Shown in pieces: positions 1-8,834 of a DNA stretch of 64,000 bases (position 1 is the stretch's first letter; every line of letters starts with the position of its first letter). The stretch covers positions 1 to 64,000 of the forward strand of contig JAISIC010000063.1 of NCBI GenBank assembly GCA_031262225.1, read 5' to 3'. The DNA is from Ruminococcus sp. GTDB taxonomy: Bacteria; Bacillota; Clostridia; Oscillospirales; Ruminococcaceae. Made by a program: the position numbers and the translations under genes. The notes beneath the pieces are model-generated. The model was not told the DNA's origin, searched no databases, and saw nothing but the letters and a program-made list of their open reading frames with translations.

Positions 1-57
1 GCGGCGGGAGGTCTGCAATCCGCAATCGGAGTACAAATCCCTTTTACAATTTGTTGG

Positions 58-85
58 ATTATAAAAATCGAACTCAATCGTACAA
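58..85 (-). promoter_or_regulatory. Candidate sigma-A promoter reading off the left edge
   Basis: On the minus strand TTGTAC (80-85) is followed after 16 bases by TATAAT (58-63). Transcription would start near base 51 and leave the window. The remaining bases 1-182 beyond argH hold no recognisable gene. Frame 3 on the plus strand is open from the edge to about base 149 but matches no family I know, so it is left uncalled. No clear terminator follows argH. Confidence 0.35.
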
Positions 86-182
86 GGCAGAATGGTTTCT
101 GTTATTAGTATATCATGACGTTCTGAAAAAATCAATAGAAAATTTATAAAATTTAAATAAATTCTGTATAATAAACTGAAAT

Positions 183-1586
183 TTATTGTATTTTAAGTGC
201 TATGCATAGTTTTGCAAGCTTAACCCTGATACCTGTAATCTGTTCCGCAACCCTTTCAGGTGCAGGACCTCCGGGCACATTACGTGCTCTGACACAGGTT
301 TCAAGGTTAATATAGTTAAAAACATCTTCATCAAATTCAAGATCAAATCTTTGATATTCCTTAAGGGTCAGGCTTTCAAGTGTCTTGCCGTTTTTAATAC
401 AATAATTAACAATCTCTCCGGTGATTTTATATGCCATACGGAAAGCAATGCCTTTTTTTGTCAGATAGTCGGCACAATCGGTTGCGTTAATAAACCCACC
501 CGCAGCCGCTGCACGACAGTTTTCATTGTTTATCTTCATAGCCTTAATCATCGGCGTGAAGGCACGAAGACAAAGTTTCACCGTGTCAAGAGCATCAAAA
601 ACTGCTTCTTTATCTTCCTGCATATCTTTGTTATAGGCAAGGGGCAGACCTTTCATCATCGTTAAGAGGTTCATCAGGTCACCGTAAACACGCCCGGTTT
701 TTCCGCGGATAAGCTCGGTTATGTCGGGGTTTTTCTTCTGCGGCATTATACTTGAGCCTGTAGCATAGGCATCATCAAGCTCGATGAAACGAAACTCATA
801 GCTGCACCAGAGGATGATTTCTTCCGAAAATCTGGAAAGATGCATCATAATCAGTGATAATACAGAGGTAAATTCAATCACAAAATCGCGGTCGGAAACG
901 CCGTCAAGGCTGTTTTCGGTGATTTCGGACAGGTCTAAAAGCTCCGCTTCATACACTCTGTCAAGCGGATAGGTCGTTCCTGCAAGAGCACAGTTTCCTA
1001 TCGGCGACACAGCTGTACGGCGTTTCACATCAAGGAGACGGTCCATATCACGGAGTAACATCTGGGAATACGCACTCAGATGGTGAGCCATAGTTATCGG
1101 CTGTGCACGCTGAAGGTGGGTGTAGCCCGGCATAATCGTTTCGGTATGCTTTTCCGCAACATCGCAGAGCGTTAAGATAAGATCTCCTATCGCTTCGGCA
1201 ACAACATTAATCTCACGAAGCAGGTAAAGTCTTATGTCAAGAGCAACCTGATCGTTGCGCGAACGTGCTGTGTGAAGCCTTTTGCCGATGTATCCGATTC
1301 TTTTTGTAAGCTCCGCTTCGATGAACATATGAATGTCTTCAGCTGTCGGATCAAATAACAGCTCGCCGCTCTTTATGTCGGCTTCGATTTCATGAAGTCC
1401 CTCTTTTATGCTTTCCGCATCCGATTCGGAGATAATCCCCTGTTTTGAAAGCATCGAAGCGTGTGCTATAGAGCCTTTGATATCCTCGGCGAAAAGTCTG
1501 TTGTCAAATCTTATCGATGAGTTAAAATCGTTTACCCTTTGGTTGAGTTCCTTTGAAAAACGTCCCGCCCACATTTTGTCAGACAT
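183..1586 (-). CDS. argH: Argininosuccinate lyase
   Basis: Cleaves argininosuccinate to arginine and fumarate, the last step of arginine synthesis, in the cytosol. The 467-residue length is normal. The fumarase/aspartase-superfamily signature GSSIMPQKKNPD is intact, as is the N-terminal MWAGRFSKE typical of ArgH. The ATG at 1586 is preceded by a strong AAGGGGGA ribosome site. It is the last gene of the arg operon, 30 bases after argG. Confidence 0.97.
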   Translation of the reverse strand: MSDKMWAGRFSKELNQRVNDFNSSIRFDNRLFAEDIKGSIAHASMLSKQGIISESDAESIKEGLHEIEADIKSGELLFDPTAEDIHMFIEAELTKRIGYIGKRLHTARSRNDQVALDIRLYLLREINVVAEAIGDLILTLCDVAEKHTETIMPGYTHLQRAQPITMAHHLSAYSQMLLRDMDRLLDVKRRTAVSPIGNCALAGTTYPLDRVYEAELLDLSEITENSLDGVSDRDFVIEFTSVLSLIMMHLSRFSEEIILWCSYEFRFIELDDAYATGSSIMPQKKNPDITELIRGKTGRVYGDLMNLLTMMKGLPLAYNKDMQEDKEAVFDALDTVKLCLRAFTPMIKAMKINNENCRAAAAGGFINATDCADYLTKKGIAFRMAYKITGEIVNYCIKNGKTLESLTLKEYQRFDLEFDEDVFNYINLETCVRARNVPGGPAPERVAEQITGIRVKLAKLCIALKIQ

Positions 1587-1616
1587 TTTTAATCCCCCTT
1601 AAGTCTGCTGTCTATA

Positions 1617-2846
1617 CTATTGCATTTTTTGGCGTTTTGCATCAAGCTGTGCCTTAACCTTAATGGGAAGTCCGAAAAGGTTTATGAAACCTGCGGAATC
1701 TTTTTGGTCGTAAACCTCGTCCGCATCAAAGGTAGCAACCTCTTCATCATAGAGGGTGTAATTAGATGTTACCCCTGCACCGATGATATTCCCTTTATAT
1801 AGTTTGAGCTTCACATCGCCGGTGACGGTTTCTTGAGTCTTATCAACAAACGCAGATAATGCCTCACGAACGGGGGTGTACCATTGCCCGTTATAAACGA
1901 TATCCGCAAAGTCGATGGCAAGCTTATCCTTCATACGCGAGGTTGCCTTGTCGATGGTTATCGTCTCTAAAATACGGTGTGCTTCATAAAGGATGGTTCC
2001 GCCGGGAGTTTCATAAACGCCGCGTGATTTCATACCTACAAGTCGGTTTTCCACAATGTCTGTAAGCCCGATTCCGTTATCGCCGCCGAGCTTGTTGAGC
2101 TTCTTGATAAGCGACACGCCGTCAAGCTTTTCGCCGTCTATAGCCACGGGAATACCCTTTTGGAACGAAACGGTAACATAAGTAGCCTTGTCGGGAGCTT
2201 TGAAGGGGGATATTCCCATCTCCAAAAAACCTTCCTTGTCGTACATAGGTTCGTTTGCGGGGTCTTCAAGGTCAAGCCCCTCGTGGGAAAGATGCCATAG
2301 GTTTTTATCTTTGGAATAGTTGGTTTCGCGGTTGATTTTCAGCGGAATATTATGCGCCTCTGCATAGTCAATCTCTTCATCACGGGATTTTATATCCCAA
2401 ATACGCCAAGGTGCGATGATAGCCATCTCGGGTGCGAAAGCTTTTATGGTCAGCTCAAAACGAACTTGATCATTGCCTTTGCCGGTGCAGCCGTGGCATA
2501 TTGCATCTGCACCCTCTTTGAGGGCGATTTCGGCGATTCTTTTAGCAATAACAGGGCGTGCAAAAGATGTTCCCAAAAGATATTTACCTTCGTAAACAGC
2601 TCCTGCTTTGAGGGTCGGGAAGATGAAATCATAAACAAATTCATTTTTGAGGTCTTCGATATAAAGCTTTGAAGCACCGGTCTTAATTGCCTTCTCTTCA
2701 AGTCCTTCAAGCTCCGATTCTTGTCCCACGTCGCCCGATACGGCAATAACCTCGCAGTTATTATAGTTCTCTTTAAGCCAAGGGATGATTATCGACGTGT
2801 CAAGACCGCCGGAATATGCCAAAACAACCTTTTTAATCTCTTTCAT
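1617..2846 (-). CDS. argG: Argininosuccinate synthase
   Basis: Joins citrulline and aspartate with ATP to make argininosuccinate. The 409 residues begin with the N-type ATP pyrophosphatase loop AYSGGLDTS, then GDVGQ and the [14 protein letters not shown] signature. Length is normal for the family. It lies between argF and argH, the order in which the three urea-cycle-like steps are used. No oddity is visible. Confidence 0.97.
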   Translation of the reverse strand: MKEIKKVVLAYSGGLDTSIIIPWLKENYNNCEVIAVSGDVGQESELEGLEEKAIKTGASKLYIEDLKNEFVYDFIFPTLKAGAVYEGKYLLGTSFARPVIAKRIAEIALKEGADAICHGCTGKGNDQVRFELTIKAFAPEMAIIAPWRIWDIKSRDEEIDYAEAHNIPLKINRETNYSKDKNLWHLSHEGLDLEDPANEPMYDKEGFLEMGISPFKAPDKATYVTVSFQKGIPVAIDGEKLDGVSLIKKLNKLGGDNGIGLTDIVENRLVGMKSRGVYETPGGTILYEAHRILETITIDKATSRMKDKLAIDFADIVYNGQWYTPVREALSAFVDKTQETVTGDVKLKLYKGNIIGAGVTSNYTLYDEEVATFDADEVYDQKDSAGFINLFGLPIKVKAQLDAKRQKMQ

Positions 2847-2873
2847 AACTGTTTTCCTCGTTAATTTATTAAG

Positions 2874-3776
2874 TTAAGCCATAAGGCGAACCATTACCGC
2901 TTTTTGTGCGTGGAGACGGTTTTCAGCCTCCTCAAATATCTCCGCTGCGTGCTTTTCAAAAGTTTCCGCCGTGATTTCCTCTTCGCGATGGGCGGGGAGA
3001 CAATGCTGCACTATCGCATCGGGTTTGGCAAGCTTCATTATCTCTTCATTAATCTGATAGCCTTTGAAGGCTTTGCGGCGTTCGATTATTTCATTTTCAT
3101 TACCCATCGAAGCCCAAACGTCGGTGAAGACAACATCGGCATTTGCAATTGCCTCTTCGGGAGAGGTTGTGAGGGTGAAGTTTGAAAAGCCGTTCGCAAA
3201 ATCTAAAACCGATTCAAGCGGCTTATAGTCTGTCGGACAGGCAAGCGACACCGACATTCCAACCTTAAGCCCGCCTACTGTGAGAGCGTTTGCCATGTTG
3301 TTTCCGTCACCGATATAACACATTTTCAGACCGTCAAACTGACCCTTGATTTCGCGGATGGTCATGAGGTCGGCTAAAACCTGACAGGGGTGGGTTATGT
3401 CTGTAAGCCCGTTTATGACAGGAACCGTGCCGTAGTAGGCTAAGTCCTCAACCTCTTTTTGGTCGAAGGTACGAATCATGATGCCGTCGATATAGCGTGA
3501 AAGCACACGTGCGGTGTCCTCCACAGGCTCGCCGCGACCGATCTGCAAATCCTTTGACGACAGGAAGAGCGGGTGTCCGCCGAGCTGAAACATTCCGGTC
3601 TCAAAGGAAACGCGTGTACGCGTTGAGGCTTTTTGAAATATCATTCCGAGGGTTTTGCCCTTAAGATGCGGATGCTCAATTCCGTGCTTGAGCTCATATT
3701 TAAGTTGATCCGCAAGGTTTAAAATATCTGTTATTTCCTCTGTCGTGAGGTCCATCATTTTTAATAGGTGTTTCAT
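2874..3776 (-). CDS. argF: Ornithine carbamoyltransferase
   Basis: Transfers the carbamoyl group of carbamoyl phosphate to ornithine, giving citrulline. The carbamoyl-phosphate loop STRTR, the DITHPCQ motif and the ornithine-side HCLPAHR motif are all present in 300 residues. The start is set at the ATG at 3776 (MKHLLKMMDL), one base after the argD stop and served by a GGAGAA ribosome site inside argD. A longer reading from 3815 would add 13 residues inside argD. The anabolic role is inferred from the operon. Confidence 0.95.
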   Translation of the reverse strand: MKHLLKMMDLTTEEITDILNLADQLKYELKHGIEHPHLKGKTLGMIFQKASTRTRVSFETGMFQLGGHPLFLSSKDLQIGRGEPVEDTARVLSRYIDGIMIRTFDQKEVEDLAYYGTVPVINGLTDITHPCQVLADLMTIREIKGQFDGLKMCYIGDGNNMANALTVGGLKVGMSVSLACPTDYKPLESVLDFANGFSNFTLTTSPEEAIANADVVFTDVWASMGNENEIIERRKAFKGYQINEEIMKLAKPDAIVQHCLPAHREEEITAETFEKHAAEIFEEAENRLHAQKAVMVRLMA

Positions 3777-3777
3777 G

Positions 3778-4965
3778 TTAATTCTCCTGTAAAAGTACCT
3801 TATCAAGTATCGCAAGCCCTGCGTCTATCTCATCATAGGTTATGGTGAGGGGCGGCAGGAATCGCAGTTTATCTTTCGCGGTGAGGACTAAAAGTCCGTT
3901 ATCGTGGCATTTTTTTGATATATCGGCGGCGTTTATTCCGTCTTTGAATTTTATGCCGATCATAAGTGCAAGCCCCGTTATATCCTCGACTGCATCAAAT
4001 TTACCAAGTTTCTCGCGGAAATAATCGCCCTTTTTGATAACTTCGTCAAGGAATCCGGGAGCAGAAATCGTTTTAATCACGGCGTTTCCGCCTGCCGAGC
4101 ATACAGGATTTCCGCCGAATGTCGAGCCGTGGTCTCCCCTGCCGAGGACCTCCGCACATTTTTCATCCGCAAGGCAAGCACCCATCGGAAGCCCGCCTGC
4201 AATTGCCTTTGCAAGGGTTGTGATATCGGGCTTCACGCCGTAATTTTGCGATGCTAAAAACTTACCTGTCCGCCCGCAGCCTGTCTGAACCTCATCAGCG
4301 ATAACTAAAATATCACGTTCTTTGCAGATATCGAAAACGCCTTTAACAAACTCTTCGGTAAGATTTATAACGCCGCCTTCGCCTTGGATAAATTCAAGCA
4401 TAATTGCACAGGTTTTGTCTGTGAGTGCAGCTTCAAAAGCTCGGATGTCAGGCGTTATATGCACAAAACCGGGCGTGAATGGGAAGAAATAGTTATGCAT
4501 AGATTCCTGTCCTGTTGCCGAAAGAGTTGTGACAGTTCTTCCGTGGAAGCTCTGCTGGAGGGTGATTATCTCGTAACGCTTTGAATCAGCTCCGTATTTG
4601 TCAAAGCTGTATTTTCTCGCAATCTTTATCGCACACTCATTAGCTTCTGCACCCGAGTTTCCGAAAAATACATTTTTGTAACCGCTGATTTCACAAAGCC
4701 TTTTCGCAAATTCTCCCTGCACTTCGGTGTAATAATAGTTTGAGGTGTGCTGGAGTTTTTTTATCTGAGAAATTACCGATTCTGTCCATGCCGGATAGCC
4801 GAAACCAAGAGAATTTGTGCCGATACCGCTTCCGAAATCGATATATTTTTTTCCGTAATCGTCGGTTACTGTCTCTTCTTTTCCTTTATCTAAAACTATG
4901 TCATAACGCCCGTATGTCCCCATTACATATTTGTTAAAACTATCAATAGAGCTTTTCATATTCAT
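3778..4965 (-). CDS. argD: Acetylornithine aminotransferase
   Basis: PLP enzyme of the class-III aminotransferase fold that converts N-acetylglutamate 5-semialdehyde to N-acetylornithine, with glutamate as amino donor. The GNSGAEANE substrate loop, the ADEVQTGCGRTG motif and the PLP lysine region TLAKAIAGGLPMGA are visible in 395 residues. It sits between argB and argF with almost no spacing, which supports the acetylornithine assignment over ornithine or GABA aminotransferases. Confidence 0.94.
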   Translation of the reverse strand: MNMKSSIDSFNKYVMGTYGRYDIVLDKGKEETVTDDYGKKYIDFGSGIGTNSLGFGYPAWTESVISQIKKLQHTSNYYYTEVQGEFAKRLCEISGYKNVFFGNSGAEANECAIKIARKYSFDKYGADSKRYEIITLQQSFHGRTVTTLSATGQESMHNYFFPFTPGFVHITPDIRAFEAALTDKTCAIMLEFIQGEGGVINLTEEFVKGVFDICKERDILVIADEVQTGCGRTGKFLASQNYGVKPDITTLAKAIAGGLPMGACLADEKCAEVLGRGDHGSTFGGNPVCSAGGNAVIKTISAPGFLDEVIKKGDYFREKLGKFDAVEDITGLALMIGIKFKDGINAADISKKCHDNGLLVLTAKDKLRFLPPLTITYDEIDAGLAILDKVLLQEN

Positions 4966-4970
4966 TACCT

Positions 4971-5831
4971 TTACATAAATTCAGTACCGACACCTTTATC
5001 GGATAGTAGTTCGATTAAAATTGAGTGAGGGACACGTCCGTCGATGATACAAGTCCCCTTAACGCCGCGCCTTACCGCTTCGACACAACAGTCGATTTTC
5101 GGAATCATTCCGCCGCTTATGATCCCCTGTCTTTTCATGAACGGAACTTCCGAAACCTGAACATAATCAATAAGTGTGCCGGGATCATCCTTGTCGCGGA
5201 GAAGCCCTTTTATGTCAGTCATGAGGATCAGTTTTTCGGCTTTAATATCAGCAGCAATCCGTGCTGCCGCCGTGTCTGCATTGATATTATAAACAACGCC
5301 GTCTTCACCGCAGGCAACCGTCGCAATTACGGGTATGTAGCCGTTATCAAGGCAGTTTGCAATCGGTTCGGGGTTGATTTTATCAATCTCACCCACCAGT
5401 CCGTAGTCGTCATCAGCTTCCATCTTTTTTGCACGGATTAGCTCGCCGTCAATACCGCAAAGCCCCAAAGCTTTCCCGTTATGGCGGGTGAGGTGTGCAA
5501 CAAGCTCTTTATTAACCTTTCCTGCAAGCACCATTCTGACGATATCGACAGTCTCTTCGTCTGTATATCTTAGTCCGTTTACGAATCTGCTTTCTTTGCC
5601 GATTTTACCCAGCATATCGGTTATTTCGGGACCGCCGCCGTGAACAAGCACAACACGTATTCCGATGAGCGATAAAAGAACAATATCGCTCATGACAGCG
5701 TTTTTTAAAACTTCGTCGGTCATTGCGTTTCCGCCGTATTTCACAACGACAATTTTTTTATAGTATTTTTGAATATACGGCAGTGCTTCGGAAAGAATCT
5801 GTGAGCGAAGCTCGTTTGTAACATCAATCAT
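4971..5831 (-). CDS. argB: Acetylglutamate kinase
   Basis: Phosphorylates N-acetylglutamate, the second step of arginine synthesis. The amino-acid-kinase fold shows VVKYGGNAM near the N-terminus, VHGGGPEIT and the late motif GTCIIDGRVPHS. The ATG at 5831 (MIDVTNELR) follows an AGGTG ribosome site just after the argJ stop, giving 286 residues. A longer reading from 5873 lies inside argJ and is rejected. Acetylglutamate kinases are often inhibited by arginine; this cannot be read from the sequence here. Confidence 0.95.
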   Translation of the reverse strand: MIDVTNELRSQILSEALPYIQKYYKKIVVVKYGGNAMTDEVLKNAVMSDIVLLSLIGIRVVLVHGGGPEITDMLGKIGKESRFVNGLRYTDEETVDIVRMVLAGKVNKELVAHLTRHNGKALGLCGIDGELIRAKKMEADDDYGLVGEIDKINPEPIANCLDNGYIPVIATVACGEDGVVYNINADTAAARIAADIKAEKLILMTDIKGLLRDKDDPGTLIDYVQVSEVPFMKRQGIISGGMIPKIDCCVEAVRRGVKGTCIIDGRVPHSILIELLSDKGVGTEFM

Positions 5832-5841
5832 TTTTTTACAC

Positions 5842-7065
5842 CTAACTTCTGTAATCGCCGTTGATTTTAACATAGTCGTATGTCAGATCGCAACCCCATG
5901 CAGTTGCGGATTCACCGCCTTGATGAAGATCAACATTAATTTCAATCTCGTCTTCGGATAGTATTTCAGCTGCCTTTTCTTCCGAAAATTCAAGCCCTTC
6001 GCCGTTTTTGCAGACGTCTATGCTTCCCTTTTTTGAAGCGAAAGATATTTCTATCGGAGCGATTTCAATATCGGCGGGAGCATATCCGATCGCACATAAA
6101 ATTCGACCCCAGTTTGCATCTTCGCCGAACATCGCACATTTTAAGAGGTCAGAACCGATAATAGACTTAGCAACTGCTTTCCCGACTTCAAATGACGGTG
6201 CGTTTTTCACATTTGCAATAAGAAGCTTTGATGCACCCTCACCATCTTTCGCAAGCATTATAGTGAGGTTTTTCATCACTTCAAATAACGCTTTTTTGAA
6301 GGTATTATAGTCTTCATCTGTTTCGGTTATCATCTCATTATCAGCGGAACCATTTGCAAGTAAAATAACTGTGTCGTTGGTACTCATATCGCCGTCGATA
6401 TAAAGACAATTATAGGTCTTTTCGGTAACGTCGGAAAGTGCAGTCTGTAAAAGGTCAGAGTCTATTTTAATATCGGTGGTGATGACATTAATTGTCGTCG
6501 CCATATTCGGTGCAATCATCCCCGAACCCTTTGCCATGCCGCCGATTCTGCATTCTTTACTGTCAATTTCAAATGAAACTGCATACTCTTTTTTAACGGT
6601 ATCGGTGGTCATTATCGCAACCGCTGCATCGCTGTTTCCCTTGTCGGAAAGCTTGCCGACAAGCTTTGGAACAGCCGCAGTGATTTTATCAATCGGAAGC
6701 GATTGACCTATCACGCCGGTGGAACATACAAGAACATTTTCAGTACCAATTCCAAGCACCTTTGCAGTCTCGGAACACATTGCCTTCGCTGTCGCGGGAG
6801 CGTCTTTCACGCAGGCGTTGGCGTTTTTGGAATTAAGGATAACAGCATTCGCCGTTTTACCTGTCTTGCTGAGGTGCTCCATTGAAATTAAAACCGGCGC
6901 GGCTTTGACTTTGTTTGTCGTAAAAACCGCTGCCGCATTCGCCGAAATCTCCGTGAATACCAATCCGAGGTCAAATTTCTTTGCTTCATTATCCTTTATT
7001 CCGGCATAAACGCCGCTTGCTTTATATCCCTTTGCGGCACAAACGCCGCCGTCAATAATATTCAT
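5842..7065 (-). CDS. argJ: Glutamate N-acetyltransferase / amino-acid acetyltransferase
   Basis: Moves acetyl from N-acetylornithine to glutamate, recycling the acetyl group; many ArgJ proteins also acetylate glutamate from acetyl-CoA. The self-cleavage site is visible as GMIAPNMATT, where the bond before the Thr of Ala-Thr is cut to give two chains. The 407-residue length is normal. Its presence explains the absence of argA and argE from this operon, although the window cannot exclude copies elsewhere. Confidence 0.95.
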   Translation of the reverse strand: MNIIDGGVCAAKGYKASGVYAGIKDNEAKKFDLGLVFTEISANAAAVFTTNKVKAAPVLISMEHLSKTGKTANAVILNSKNANACVKDAPATAKAMCSETAKVLGIGTENVLVCSTGVIGQSLPIDKITAAVPKLVGKLSDKGNSDAAVAIMTTDTVKKEYAVSFEIDSKECRIGGMAKGSGMIAPNMATTINVITTDIKIDSDLLQTALSDVTEKTYNCLYIDGDMSTNDTVILLANGSADNEMITETDEDYNTFKKALFEVMKNLTIMLAKDGEGASKLLIANVKNAPSFEVGKAVAKSIIGSDLLKCAMFGEDANWGRILCAIGYAPADIEIAPIEISFASKKGSIDVCKNGEGLEFSEEKAAEILSEDEIEINVDLHQGGESATAWGCDLTYDYVKINGDYRS

Positions 7066-7094
7066 TTTTCTCCTTTATAAGAGGCGGACTTATT

Positions 7095-8039
7095 TTATAT
7101 AAGTCCTGTCGTCTCGTCAACGCCGAGTGCAATATTCATGCACTGGACAGCCGCACCCGATGCTCCTTTGCCTAAGTTGTCAAGCCTTGCAGTAAGTAAT
7201 ATGTGCTTTTCAAAGCCGAATACGTATATTTCCATAATATTTTTTCCGTCCAAAGTATTTGCCGCGAGATAGCCGCCGTAAGCATTCTCGGAGTGTTCGG
7301 GCATAACCTTAACGAAGTTTGAACCTGCATAGTGGTCGGTGAGGAGCTGCCTTATCTTTGAAACGGTGGTCGGCTTGCCCATAAGCCTTGTATGGAGCGG
7401 AATATTCACAAGCATTCCGGCATAGTAGTTATCCACCATCGGCATGAAGATCGGAGGATATGAAAGCCCCGATTTAGCCATCATTTCGGGAATATGTTTA
7501 TGGAATTTAGACATTGAATACATACGCGGCGAAAGATATTCAACCGGTTTATCTTCTGCTTCATATTCGGCGATACCTTTCTTCCCCGCACCGCTGTAGC
7601 CTGAAACGGCATTAACGGTCATAGGGTAGTAAGGTTGAATGAGCCGGTCTTCGATAAGCGGATAGATTAGAGCGACAAAGCCGCTTGCATAGCATCCCGG
7701 CACTGCGATTCGTTTAGAATTTACGATTTCGGTACGGTGACGAACGGAAAGTTCCGGGAAACCATATGCCCAGCCCGCCGTCGTTCTGTGTGCGGTGGAA
7801 GCATCTATAATAACGGTGTCGGGATTTTCACAAAGCTTAACGGCTTCACGTGCCGCTTCATCGGGCAAACACAAAAAGGTCACGTCCGATGCATTAATAA
7901 GTGCCCTTCTTGCTTCGGGGTCACGCCGTCTTGATTCCTCAATCTCCAAAATTTCAAGGTCATCACGCCCCTCAAGCCGCTCACGCAGTTTCAGCCCCGT
8001 GGTTCCCGCTGCTCCGTCAATAAAAATCTTCTTCATCAT
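7095..8039 (-). CDS. argC: N-acetyl-gamma-glutamyl-phosphate reductase, short type
   Basis: NADPH-dependent reduction of acetylglutamyl phosphate to the semialdehyde. The N-terminal loop DGAAGTTG and the catalytic cysteine in VPGCYASG are clear. At 314 residues, with DASTAHR and the EIEESRRRD segment, it looks like the shorter type-2 ArgC class rather than the ~345-residue type. Start is ATG at 8039 or the next ATG, with GCGGAG upstream. It is the first gene of the arg operon and lies just behind the repeat-rich control region. Confidence 0.93.
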   Translation of the reverse strand: MMKKIFIDGAAGTTGLKLRERLEGRDDLEILEIEESRRRDPEARRALINASDVTFLCLPDEAAREAVKLCENPDTVIIDASTAHRTTAGWAYGFPELSVRHRTEIVNSKRIAVPGCYASGFVALIYPLIEDRLIQPYYPMTVNAVSGYSGAGKKGIAEYEAEDKPVEYLSPRMYSMSKFHKHIPEMMAKSGLSYPPIFMPMVDNYYAGMLVNIPLHTRLMGKPTTVSKIRQLLTDHYAGSNFVKVMPEHSENAYGGYLAANTLDGKNIMEIYVFGFEKHILLTARLDNLGKGASGAAVQCMNIALGVDETTGLI

Positions 8040-8098
8040 CTGCTCCGCATCAAATATGTAAAATATGACATTTTAGGGGTCGCTATTTGGAAAAACAT

Positions 8099-8195
8099 AT
8101 ATTCATTATATTCTAAAAATATGAAAATATCTATACCTAAAGATTTAGATATAGTAAATATATTGTATATTTATAGTTTATATTGATTATATTCT
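8099..8195 (-). repeat. Two 16-bp direct repeats, each carrying a TATAAT on the minus strand
   Basis: 8099-8114 and 8180-8195 match at 15 of 16 bases, with starts 81 bases apart. Read on the minus strand each is AGAATATAAT followed by SAATAT, so each contains a perfect -10 hexamer. The copy nearer argC is about 65 bases from its start codon but has no good -35 box. They may be duplicated -10 regions or paired operator sites. Confidence 0.6.
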
Positions 8196-8214
8196 GCATA
8201 TATACACTTGATAA
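8186..8214 (-). promoter_or_regulatory. Candidate distal argC promoter P1
   Basis: Minus-strand TTATCA (8209-8214), a 17-base spacer and TATAAT (8186-8191). The -35 box lies in the loop of a perfect 13-bp palindrome and one palindrome arm fills most of the spacer. A protein bound to the arms would cover the promoter. Confidence 0.5.
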
Positions 8215-8227
8215 TGTATATATGCAG
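8194..8227. promoter_or_regulatory. Perfect 13-bp palindrome, likely operator of the arg operon
   Basis: CTGCATATATACA (8194-8206) and its exact complement (8215-8227) are separated by 8 bases. Each arm is itself a near-palindrome, and arm centres are about 20 bp apart, close to the roughly 21-bp spacing of paired ARG boxes. It begins 4 bases past the spoVAC stop but has no T-run, so an operator is more likely than a terminator. Assignment to ArgR/AhrC is inference. Confidence 0.5.
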
Positions 8228-8231
8228 TCTA

Positions 8232-8672
8232 CTATTTTAAAAAGAAATAGTAAATTAATCCATATATAAACGATGCGGCAATACCGTATAAAATCACAGG
8301 ACCGGATATAATGAAAATCTTCGCACCCACGCCAAGCACAAAGCCTTCCGACTTGAACTCCAAAGCGGGCGAAACCACAGCGTTAGCAAAGCCTGTTATC
8401 GGCACAAGCGTTCCCGCACCGGCGTGTTTTGCAATTCGGTTATATAGCCCGAAGCCCGTCAAAACCGCCGATAAAAATATCAAAGTAATCGAAGTGAGAA
8501 GTGCCGTGTCATCCTTGCCAAGCCCCGCAAATTCATAAATTTTCCGCAGAGCTTCGCCGACACAGCATATAAGACCTCCGACCGCAAATGCTTTCAGAGT
8601 GTCAATCCCGACCTTTGTGTTAGGCGAGGCTTTTTTTACCATTTCGCCATAGGTTGCCTTAGAAACAGTCAT
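8232..8672 (-). CDS. spoVAC: Stage V sporulation protein AC
   Basis: Integral membrane component of the SpoVA channel that moves dipicolinic acid (as Ca-DPA) into the forespore and out at germination. About four hydrophobic segments are visible, with the family signature GAGTLVPITGFANAVVSPALEFKSEG in the middle. The ATG at 8672 follows an AAGGGTG ribosome site; the 146-residue length is normal. Its usual partners spoVAD and spoVAE are absent: argC lies downstream and htpG is divergent upstream. Confidence 0.93.
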   Translation of the reverse strand: MTVSKATYGEMVKKASPNTKVGIDTLKAFAVGGLICCVGEALRKIYEFAGLGKDDTALLTSITLIFLSAVLTGFGLYNRIAKHAGAGTLVPITGFANAVVSPALEFKSEGFVLGVGAKIFIISGPVILYGIAASFIYGLIYYFFLK

Positions 8673-8688
8673 AATCAATCACCCTTCG

Positions 8689-8718
8689 TATTATACCAAA
8701 ACTCCTATTTTATATTCA
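8689..8718 (-). promoter_or_regulatory. Weak candidate promoter of spoVAC
   Basis: On the minus strand TGAATA (8713-8718) lies 17 bases before TATAATA (8689-8695). This resembles the forespore sigma-F/G pattern (-35 near TGNATA, -10 near CATACTA) and also contains a sigma-A -10. The expected start would fall at or inside the ribosome site, which lowers confidence. Confidence 0.3.
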
Positions 8719-8743
8719 AATTGTAAACTTTTTGTGAAAGCTC

Positions 8744-8771
8744 TTGATTTTTTATCAGAGCGTGTTATAAT
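8744..8771 (+). promoter_or_regulatory. htpG promoter
   Basis: TTGATT (8744-8749), a 16-base spacer and TATAAT (8766-8771). Transcription is expected to start near 8778, inside the CIRCE element that follows. Confidence 0.8.
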
Positions 8772-8775
8772 AGTA

Positions 8776-8802
8776 TTAGCACTCGAAATTGCAGAGTGCT
8801 AA
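8776..8802 (+). promoter_or_regulatory. CIRCE operator (HrcA binding site)
   Basis: TTAGCACTC, a 9-base spacer, then GAGTGCTAA: an exact match to the CIRCE consensus. It overlaps the predicted htpG transcription start and begins 5 bases after the -10 box, the classical position for repression by HrcA. Confidence 0.95.
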
Positions 8803-8834
8803 CTACTTATTACCATCAAGAGAGGTAAAAAATA

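Noticed and set aside
1..182. Partial plus-strand gene entering from the left edge
   Set aside because: One frame is open for about 49 codons but matches no family and is too short to judge.
8194..8227. Intrinsic terminator of spoVAC
   Set aside because: The stem is AT-rich and no T-run follows on minus; it overlaps promoter elements, so an operator is favoured.
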